Origin: Blastocladiella emersonii ATCC 22665
Lineage: Eukaryota; Blastocladiomycota; Blastocladiomycetes; Blastocladiales; Blastocladiaceae
Assembly: GCA_025594325.1 (NCBI GenBank)
Contig: JANHCV010000020.1
Location: 1 to 32,196 of the forward strand
Length of the DNA stretch: 32,196 nt
Reading direction: 5' to 3'
Position numbers and translations under genes: made by a program. Shown in pieces: positions 1-8,381 of the stretch. Every line of letters begins with the position of its first letter. Within the stretch, counting starts at the first letter, position 1. The notes below the pieces were generated by a model, which had not been told where the DNA came from, did not search any database, and saw nothing but the letters and a program-made list of their open reading frames with translations.

Positions 1-84
<84 letters not shown>
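1..84. repeat. CTG trinucleotide repeat (28 units), poly-Gln codons on the minus strand
   Basis: Uninterrupted CTG from the first base of the window to 84, followed by interrupted units. Read on the minus strand it is CAG, in frame with the C2 gene, and encodes poly-glutamine. The window begins inside it, so its true length is unknown. Confidence 0.95.
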
Positions 85-88
<4 letters not shown>

Positions 89-918
89 TGTGGCTGCTGC
101 TGGTAGTGCGAAGGCGGGCGGTCGGGCAGCGCCGGTGGCGCGACATTTCCGCCATTTGGAACGTGGCCATGGCTCGGCGGCATGCTGGCCGACTGCGAGG
201 AGTGGGCATACCCGTAGTGTGCAGCAGTGGTGGTAGCGGTCGCCGAGGTGTGCGACGACGACGAGACCGACGCGACCGAGACGACCGAGTACCGGTGCGG
301 GTTCGAGTTGGCAAACGGGCCGCCGCCTGGCGCCACCAACTCGCCCTTTGGCGGTGGCAGCGGTGGCGGCGGAGCACCACCGCTGCCCGCGCTACCGCCT
401 GCCCCGAAACCGACACTGACACCGCCAATACCACCCGGCGAGACATGCTGCGCGGGGACGGCGCCCGTCAGGTGCGACACGACGGGGAACCCGCCCGACG
501 CGTCCGGCACCTCGGTGAGCACGCCCATCTCCGTGTGCACGCCTGCTGCCATCTGGCCAAACGACGGCGCGTTGCGGATCCCGAGGCGGCCCTCGAGCGT
601 CCCAATCACCTGGCCGGCGTGGTTCTGGATCGGCACGCGGAACTGGAACAGCGAGCCGCCGGTCGCGGGCAGGTCGCGCACGCGCAGCTGGCCGTGGCCG
701 ACGCGCGCGCCGAGCCGCTGCGAGTGGACCTCGATCTGGAGTGCGCCCTCGCGGTAGTCCTATTCGTGCGTTTGGTCGGGTCAGTGGGACTGAAAGTTGG
801 GAGAGGCCCAACACGAAGGCGCACAAACGTACGCGGTACGAGGTATTGAAGACGAGCAGCGGGGCCGTGTTCCAGCTCGCCGTCGGGCCGGCCTGCGTCG
901 CGGGCGGCGTGGTCACCT

Positions 919-954
<36 letters not shown>

Positions 955-1794
955 TGGAGGACGATCCACTGTCGCCGGCCGCCTCGTTGGCGGCGCCGCC
1001 ACTACCGGAACCAGCAGCCGTCGCAGGAGAGATTTCGAGGTACGGCTCGTGGATGTGGTTGCCCGCGACGCGCAGCAGGAGGGCCTCGAACGTGCACGTA
1101 ATGTCGTTCCACAGGTCCATGTCGAGGTCGAACAGGATCTTGCCTGCTGGATGCTTGGCGTGCTACGTGTGCGCGGACGGGTGCTCGTGAGTAGGGCGGC
1201 CAGTGCGGGCGGGTAACGGGTGGTGACGCACGTCGCGCAGCGGCAGCTCGTGCTTGATGGGCCCGCGGGCCAGCGTGAGCAGGTCTGGACGCCGAACTTG
1301 GGGTGTCAGCCGAGTTTAGGGGACGGCAGCAGCAATGGGACCGCACCGACTTCGCACGCCCCGATAAACTCGTCGCGGCGCCACCGGTCGTGGTCGTACA
1401 CCTCGATGCGGAACCGCTTGTCGCGGAGGTGCTCGACGTAGCGCTACTGGGTTTTGGCGGGCGCGGTGGGTCGGATCAGCCGCGGGTCCCCGTACGCCCA
1501 GTAACAGGAGGAAGCCGTGCGCACCGTCTCGTAGAAAAAGGTCACGTCAAAGTCCCACGCCGGATTCAGGTCGCGCTTGACGACCTCGGACTTGCCCGTC
1601 TTGAAGTTGTCGAACGAGAAGCGGAACTGCGGGTCGCTGGTGCCGTTGCTGTCGCGCGCGGGCAGGTTGAGGGCGCGCACGCTGTGCAGGCGGACGCGGA
1701 AGCGGGCGTTGCTCCCCCCGCCGGCACTTGTAGAGGAAGAGCCGGACGACAGGCCGCTGGTGCCCGTGCCGGTGCCGCCAAACGCGGAGGCCAT
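1..1794 (-). CDS. C2-domain protein with poly-Ala and poly-Gln tracts, left-arm copy (3' end missing)
   Basis: Probable calcium/phospholipid-binding protein of unknown specific role. The start is the ATG at 1794. Five exons can be read: 1794-1525, 1443-1347, 1284-1232, 1162-833 and 759-1, with introns of 81, 62, 69 and 73 nt; the first intron holds an in-frame stop that splicing removes. The first C2 domain spans about residues 30-145. It keeps the full acidic calcium set: D48 and D54 in the first loop, D107, D109 and D114 in the second. A Gly/Ser linker with 11 alanines follows, then a weaker second C2-like or beta-rich region, then a Pro/Gly/Ser-rich tail ending in poly-Gln at the window edge. 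It is divergently transcribed from the isochorismatase-like gene, 280 bases away. At least 502 codons are visible. The C2 call is firm; second-domain identity is tentative. Confidence 0.85.
920..952. repeat. GGC/GCC repeat encoding 11 alanines (left copy)
   Basis: Eleven GCC codons on the minus strand inside exon 4 of the C2 gene, in the linker after the first C2 domain. The mirror copy is at 31248-31280 with the same unit number. Confidence 0.9.
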
Positions 1795-2074
1795 GGTCTG
1801 TCGGTCGGGGTGTTCAGGGTGCCGTCGTCGGGTGCGCAGCGGTTGCGGCTGCTTCCATGAGATTTCGTCTGCGGGTTGGTTGCCTCGGCGGGGTGCGGGT
1901 CGAGAGGAGGGGGAGCGGCCCGCTGAGGCCCGCCGGCGGCAGAGTCCGAAAGTAAAGTGGCGGCGGCGGCGTGACCGCGTCGCTCTTTCTCTTTCCTGCC
2001 TGAGCTCGTCGGCGATGCTCTCTCCCCGGCCGGCACACTGGCCTTGAATGAAGCACTGATTAACACTGAACGTG

Positions 2075-2909
2075 ATGCTGTCCCGCCTGCTGCCCAAGAA
2101 TACGGCCTTTTTCCTCTGGTGAGTGAGTGCCCCGCCACGCCGCGTAACTAGCGCCTAACCCCTCGCTCGCCGCGGACAATACATACCCTGAACACACCCA
2201 GCGACGTCCAGGAGCGCTTCCGCCCGCTCATCTTCCGTTTTGCGGACGTGGTCGCCACCTCGGACAAGATGGCGCAGGCCGCCAAGGCGCTCGGCGTGCC
2301 GCTCGTCGTCACCGAGCAGAACCCGGCGCGCCTCGGCCAGACGGTCGCCGAGATTGACGTGGCACACGCCGCCGTCAACGTGCCCAAGACGCGCTTCTCC
2401 ATGGTCGTGCCCGAGGTGGCCGACCTGCTCGCCGAGCGCGCTGTCGAGAACGTGGTCGTGTTTGGCATCGAGGTGCGTGCCTTCACGTTAGACTCTGCCG
2501 TTGCCTCAAATCGCTGACAACCCTGTCCTCTCCAACAACAACAGAGCCACGTCTGCGTCACACAGACCGTCCTCGACCTCCTCGAGCAGGACCCCAAGCG
2601 CGCCGTCTACGTGCTCGCCGACGGCGTGTCGTCCATGAACCCGGCCGAGATCCCGGTCGCGCTCAAGGTTCATCCTAGCTCGTTCCCACTCGTTGCATGG
2701 ACCTGAACTCACTCGGCCTGCCCCTCGCATCGTGTGTGTAGCGCCTCTCGGCCGCGGGCGTCGTCGTCACCTCGTCCGAGTCGGTCCTGTTTGCCCTGCT
2801 CAAGGACGCCAAGCACGCCCAGTTCAAGGACGTGAGCAACCTCGTCAAGGCCTTCCAGACCCGCGGCCAGGACAATGAGCTGTTCAAGTTTGTCGCCAGC
2901 AAGCTCTGA
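2075..2909 (+). CDS. Isochorismatase-like cysteine hydrolase (ISOC1/ISOC2 type), left copy
   Basis: Four exons: 2075-2118, 2202-2472, 2545-2667 and 2742-2909, with introns of 83, 72 and 74 nt, giving 201 residues. The protein is the compact single-domain isochorismatase-fold hydrolase found in eukaryotes. It keeps the family triad: D16 in the CDVQERF motif (codon 15 is split by intron 1), K77 in PKTRF, and the nucleophile C109 in the ESHVCVTQT segment. Members of this branch have no settled substrate; it should not be read as evidence for siderophore or salicylate synthesis. The start at 2075 is chosen because it leads directly into the conserved strand and because an upstream ATG at 2048 opens only a three-codon frame. 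It is head-to-head with the C2 gene. The right arm carries an identical copy. Confidence 0.88.
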
Positions 2910-4029
2910 AGACTGTTGGTTCTCGCTCGCTCTCTTCAGGCTGCGAGGATCCGGGTTGCTGGAATGCCATGTATCACTATTTGCGTGTCTTCATGTGCAT
3001 CAGTGTGTTGAGCTTGAGCGTGGGTCGGCAGCACGAAGCGGACCTGCAATGCCTCGATTGTGATCGCGATCGCGACGAACAATCATGTGACTGACGGCGG
3101 TGCGAGACGCGTCGTGTCGCGGGCGGCCGAGTGCGAGACGCGACGCGCGTGAAGTCGCGCCGCTGGCCATCGCGCGCCGCCCCCGCCCCTGCCCATGTCG
3201 ATTCCCGAAATCGCGCCTGCCGCGGCACTCGCCCCGCGGCCATCGCCTCGGGCCAAGGCGCAGGCCGATCCCGCCGTTGCTCCCGTGGTTACCGCGTCCC
3301 CCACGGCGTGGCTCGCGCGGCCATCGCGAACCCGCTGCTCACGCCCTCGCGCAGGGCACAGCAGCTGGCACAGCAGCTGGCTCAGCCTGATGGCCTCTCC
3401 TCGATGCCTCGCACCCAGGCGCCGCGTTGCGCACCCGCCGCGGCAAATAGGGAGGGATCGCGCCGCGAAGCTGGATGGATGGATGCCCTGCGCTGCAGAT
3501 CGGGATAGCGCGCGTGTATGCGCCGCGGTGAGAGACGCGGACGGGTGCCGCTCGCCACACGCCAAGGTCGACCATGACCTTGACCGGGACCCGATGGCGA
3601 TGGTCGCGTGGTCGCGTCCATCCCTTGTTGTTGCTGTTTCTGTTGCTGTTGCTGGCCGCGCGATCGCGTATCCCTGCTGCCAGCCTGGCATGGCGGGCGG
3701 CGTCACGCACGCACACACTTGGTCTGCCCCCGTTGCGTGCGTCGCGTACACATTTTGGTGGAGATAACCTGAACTACTCCTGACCCCCGCGCACGCACTC
3801 GGTCCTCGTCCACCGGCCCGACCCAGTCACCACCTCCACCACGCAGCTCGTCGCGCTGAACCCTCGCTCAGGTGCTCTCGCGACCTCTACCCTCTTCCCA
3901 AACCTGTTGCCCCACAAGCGGCCCTCCGTCTCGCCGTCGGGCCCTCCTTCAGCATCTGCCTCGGCCGCCTCGCTCCCGCTCCCAAACTCGCTGCTGCTCC
4001 GGCACCAATCATCCGTTTCCGTGGCAGCC
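2910..4029. other. Intergenic and probable 5' leader of cyclase A, left copy
   Basis: About 1.1 kb without a gene I can support. It contains GC-rich overlapping open frames on both strands without family signatures, two adjacent copies of a 12-base CACAGCAGCTGG unit near 3357-3380, a GATG run near 3474, and a TTGCTG-rich patch near 3627-3655. The last 200 bases before the ATG at 4030 lack stops in one frame but have no in-frame ATG, so I treat them as leader. It is identical in the right arm (28171-29290). Confidence 0.6.
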
Positions 4030-7000
4030 ATGTCGCCCCCGTGCCCCATCAACCAGCTCTCCGGCAACTCTGGCGGCGGCGGCGGCGGCGGCGCCGGTGA
4101 CATTCCGGGCCTCGCCCGCCTCGACTCGAACCACGGCAGCCGCCCATCGCGGTTGAACGGCGGCGGCGGCGCCAGCGACGGCCCGAGCAGCCCCGATCGC
4201 CGCAAGCTCATGATCCAGGACGACGGCACGGGCAACGGCACCAGCAACACGTACAACGCAGGCTACGGCCTCGGCGGCCTCGGCGGGCTCGACAACGGCG
4301 GCGGGGGCGGTGCCACGTCGCCGTTCCCCGCATCGTCACGCAACAGCCTCGGCGGCGCCGGCGGCGGGTTCGGCGCGGGCGACGCGCTGCTCAACCCGAT
4401 GCAGGCAGCCTCGCTCGGGTTCGACATGGACGGGCACTCGAGTGGCTCGTCTTCGTCATCGCCGTTCGGTCTCTCTGGTGGCAGCGGCGGCCATGGCGGT
4501 AACACGCACCACGGTGGCGGCCACGGCCACGGCGGCCAAGAACAGCAGCAGGACCAGCGGTACGCGGGCGAGACCGAGCAGCGCGACTCGATCAACTCGT
4601 GGCGCGACTCCATGGACACGAGCCTGCGGCGCATCTTCGAGAACCTTCGTGTCGGTGCGTTTTCCTCTTGCTCATGGACTTGTTGACGTGTCGCGGTGTG
4701 GCGCAGCGCGCGTCGCCGGCTGATATCCCACCGATCACGCGCGCTGCGCCACATTCCCCGTCCTCGGCTTACTGCTGCGTCGGACCATCAGTCTCACTGC
4801 CACGGACCGCACCACATGTAGATATTGACCGCATGGAGGTCAACATCCGCCAGGCCGAGAACGAGGTCTTCCGCAAGGTACGGTCCCCCACCTCTGACCC
4901 GACCGCGAGCCTGACCAAACTGAACTGACGACCGACGACGCACCCCACCACAACCCGAAAACAGGAAGAGGAGGCCTTCTTCATGCGGCAGGACGAAATC
5001 GAAATCAACCAGCTGCTCAAGCGGCAGGCCGACGAGCTGCAGCGCGCCGAGGACGTGTACCAGGCCATGCTCGAGGAGCGCAAGACGCGCAAGCACACCA
5101 AGAAGCTGCAGGCCACGATCCACAAGGAGGCCAAGGCGCGGCACTCGAAAATGTGCTACCAGGACGAGGCCAAGCACATGGCCATGCAGCTGCGCAACAC
5201 GCTGGCGCAGCACCGCAAGCGCTTCGAGTTCCTCATCATCCACATCGAGGCCAAGCACGAGCGCCAGCGCGGCCAGCTCGAGGAGTCGCAGGAGCGCAAG
5301 ATCCGCGAGCAGCGCGCCCTGCTCGAGATCGAGACGCGCGGCCTGCGCGACGAGGTGCGCGCCGAGGTGTTCAAGGACTTCGCGTACCGCATGAACCACC
5401 AGACGGCGCTCGACAAGCACGTTGCCGAGCAGCTGCACGACCTGCAGCAGCTCGAGCTCAAGCACCGCAAGGAGCGCTTCGACGCCGAGGCCAAGGCGCT
5501 CGAGGAGGTGGCCTTTCTGCGGGCGACGCACCACCGCATCGTCAACGAGCTCGAGACCAAGCAGCGGCTCGACTACGCGGCCGAAAAGGAGCGCATCGAC
5601 GAGGCGCGCGAGAAGATCAAGCTGATGCAGCTCGACAGCAAGCACGGCGCCGAGCTCAAGTCGCTGCGCGCGCTGCACAAGGTGCAGGTGACGCTCGCCG
5701 CGCGGTCGCAGCGGCTGCTGGCGTCGCTGCGCCTGAAGAAGTGGCGCGAGATCCTGGCCGCCGAGGACGACTACGAGATTGAGACGTCGGCGAGCATGAC
5801 TGCCGCCGTCAGCCTGTCGACGGTCGGGTCGCAGGCCGCGCTCAACACGGGTGGCGGCGGTATCGGGGGTGGTGGTGCCAACGACTCGGACAATATCAGC
5901 CGGTCCGGGTCGACGAGCTCCATGGGCAGTCTCGCGCACCACTCGGCGGTCCTCGGCGGCGACGAGAGCGGCGCCGCGTCATCCTCGTTTGCGCTCGGCG
6001 GCATGGGTGGTGGTGGCATGGGCGGCTCGAGTATCGGGGGTGGCGCCGGCGGAGACGATGCCGAGACAGCCACGGCCGCGTCCGAGCAGCGCGACGCCGA
6101 CTCGGCCGCCGCGCGCCAGTTTGCCGAGGACCAGGCGCGCGCGCAGGAGCAGCTCAACCGGCTCCTCGAGCACCTCAAGGTCATGGTCGGGCGGCAGGCC
6201 GACGAGCTCAAGCGCGTGCGGCGCGAGAACGTCGAGGAGATGCGGCGGCTCGAGCGCAGCATCAAGACGCGCATGGACGAGCTCGACCTGCAGCAGGACA
6301 CGGAGATGCGCAGCATGCGCAAGTCGCACGAGTCGGCCATCAACGACATTGTCACGATGCAGCAGCGCGAGTACCAGATGGACGCCAACATCCGCGTCAC
6401 GGAGCGCAAGATGCTGACGGAGCGGCGCACGCTCAACTCGATCCTCGACGCCGTGTACGACGCCATTGTCAACATCCGCCCCGACGGCACCATCACGCGC
6501 TTCAACCTCTCGGCCGAGAAGATCTTTGGGTACAAGGCCGACGAGGTGATTGGCAAGAACGTGCGCATCCTGACCCCCGAGGAGGTGTCGCGCCGCCACG
6601 ACGGGTACCTCTCAAAGTACCTGACGACGGGCGTCAAGTCTAAGGCGTGGAACGGCATCTCCAACTTTGGCCGCCGCAAGGACTCGACGCTGTTCCCGAT
6701 CGTGCTGTCGGTCTCGGAGGTCAAGGAGGAGGACTTCCACCTGTTCACGGGCGTGGTGCGCGACGTGACCGACAAGCAGCGCAGCGAGGAGGCGGCGCGC
6801 GCCGAGCAGGAGCGCAAGGAGTCGGAGATGAAGGCGCTCATCTCGCTGCTCGACGTGGAGCGCACGAAATCGCAGTCGCTCATCAAGGAGATTCTGCCCG
6901 AGACGATCGCGGCGCAGCTGATGCGCGGCGAGGCCGTGGTCCCGCGCACGTACCCGGACGCGACGGTGCTGTACACGGACCTGGTCGGGTTCACGGCCAT

Positions 7001-7778
7001 CTCGTCGGCGGCGCGCCCGCTCGACGTGGTCGACATGCTCAACGACCTGTACTCGTCGTTCGACGAGATCATCGAGCAGTACGACGTGTACAAAGTCGAG
7101 ACGATCGGCGACTCGTACATGGTCGCCTCGGGCGTGCCCCGCCCGAACGGCACCAAGCACCTGACCGAGATGGCCAAGCTCGCGATCCACCTGGTCAAGG
7201 CGATCGGGTCCATCAAGATCCGGCACCGGGCCGATGTGACGCTGCGCATGCGCATCGGCATCCACACGGGCCCCGTGGTGGCGGGCGTCGTTGGCCGCAA
7301 GATGCCGCGGTATTGCCTGTTCGGCGACACGGTCGCGATTGCGAGCAAGATGGAGTCGTCGGGCGTGCCCATGAAGATCCAGGTCTCGGAGACGACGCAC
7401 GACCGGCTCGACGCCCTCGGCGGGTTCAACTTTGAGGCCCGCGGCGAGATGAACATTCCGGTCCGTACTACCCTACCTCTCTCGAGTGGGCGTGGTTTCG
7501 TGAGAAGCTTTGGTGGCTGACACTCGCTCCTGGTTGGCGTCACATCGTAGGGCAAGGGCATGATGCGCACCTACTTCCTCAGCGGGTGCGACGGCTTCAA
7601 CCCGACGTTCGTGCCCAAGGAGGAGGGCGCCGGATCGCCCCTCTCGGCCCTAGCCGTCAACCCCAACGCGGGTTCAACCAAGCTTGACCCCTCGGTGCCC
7701 GCCAACCCAGCCGATACCATTTCCGCTTCTCATGCCACGCATTATCAGCGTGACGACGCACGGGGTCAAGCCCTTTGA
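4030..7778 (+). CDS. PAS-linked class III guanylyl cyclase-like protein A, left copy (divergent C-terminal tail)
   Basis: Predicted to make cGMP, probably as a soluble or coiled-coil-anchored enzyme. Exons: 4030-4654, 4822-4877, 4965-7460 and 7551-7778, giving 1134 residues. Order: Gly/Ser-rich N-terminus (1-200), long coiled coil (about 235-490), Gly/Ser linker, second coiled coil (about 610-715), PAS domain (720-833), cyclase domain (878-1060). The PAS is FixL-like and keeps H772 in an RRHDGYL motif. The cyclase domain keeps the metal-binding D899 and D943, and the guanine-type E939 and C1011. A1018 and K1022 sit where catalytic cyclases have Asn and Arg. The ATG at 4030 is the first in frame and gives MSPPCP, resembling MSCPFRP of gene B. 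The tail after about residue 1092 differs from the right copy. Cyclase family certain; guanylyl specificity likely; activity as homodimer doubtful. Confidence 0.9.
4697..4753. repeat. 17-bp inverted repeat (hairpin) inside intron 1 of cyclase A, left copy
   Basis: 4697-4713 and 4737-4753 are perfect reverse complements with a 23-nt loop. They lie in the longest intron of the window (4655-4821, 167 nt); the equivalent intron of paralogue B is 72 nt and lacks it. Each half contains the 10-mer GCTGCGCCAC in one orientation. Confidence 0.9.
6870..7150 (+). other. 281-bp block identical to 10896-11176 in paralogue B
   Basis: No base differs between this block and 10896-11176 (offset 4026), although flanking coding sequence differs at many synonymous sites. 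It covers the start of the cyclase domain, from the SQSLIKEILP segment through the PRPNG segment, including both metal-binding aspartates. The mirror copy is 25050-25330. Confidence 0.92.
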
Positions 7779-8381
7779 AATTTCGCGTTCGTTCGTCATG
7801 CACTTCTCAACCAACTTCTGGTACGGGATTTCGTGTCGGGACCTCTCCTGCGTTTCCAAACGACTGCTGACAGGACGTCACTAGTTCATTGCCTCTGTGT
7901 TTAGGTCCAATTCGTAATGGGAGACAATATGAGCCGCACATTCGCATCGCTCGCTTGCCCGTGAAAATCACGTGATGCGACGCGTTCTGGGAGATGTCTC
8001 ACACGCGAACGCGTTCCAACACCACCGGCGGAGAGGAGCAGGTCCAAGTGTGCGCAACGTGGAGAATTCCTGCCGTGATATCCCCCATCGGCCTTGGTAA
8101 CCTGTCCCGCCAGCCACTCGCTTACTGCAAGGTCACCCTTGGCCCCCCCTCCCTCTCGCCCCTAGACCACTTCTCCTCCTACTGGCATACCGGACATCGA
8201 GCAATTCTCGGTGTATCTTTACTCGGGTCATAGAAGTATCGCCATAGTACGCATCCATGATCACATCGGCAGTGAGTGGGCCAGGACACAACTAACTGTG
8301 TGATCGCTCGCATTCTCCAGGCCGATTCGTAACGCTCACCCTTAGATTTGAGGCTACCTGTCGCTTGTCCTCGTTCCCAAA
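7779..8381. other. Intergenic region between cyclase A (left) and cyclase B
   Basis: About 600 bases, less GC-rich than the genes. It should hold the 3' end of A-left and the promoter of B. A CACGTG (E-box-like) hexamer sits near 7969. A 79-codon open frame at 7994-8233 has no recognisable signature. No RNA gene or repeat was seen. Confidence 0.6.

Larger units (their letters stand above)
4..7651. repeat. Left arm of a 7.65-kb inverted repeat
   Basis: Position x in this arm pairs with 32200-x in the right arm, reverse-complemented. The offset is constant across the whole arm, so there is no net indel. Exons, introns and intergenic DNA that I compared (for example 3001-3120, 7521-7560 and all mirrored reading frames) are identical. 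The first mismatch I see is at 7652, followed by 7670, 7673-7674 and 7676-7677, and then alignment is lost after about 7690. The arm carries a C2 gene, an isochorismatase-like gene and nearly all of cyclase A. Its outer end is a CTG repeat. Confidence 0.97.

Noticed and set aside
3083-3767. Open frames on both strands between the isochorismatase-like gene and cyclase A
   Set aside because: Compositionally biased, mutually overlapping, no motif, no splice-supported structure.
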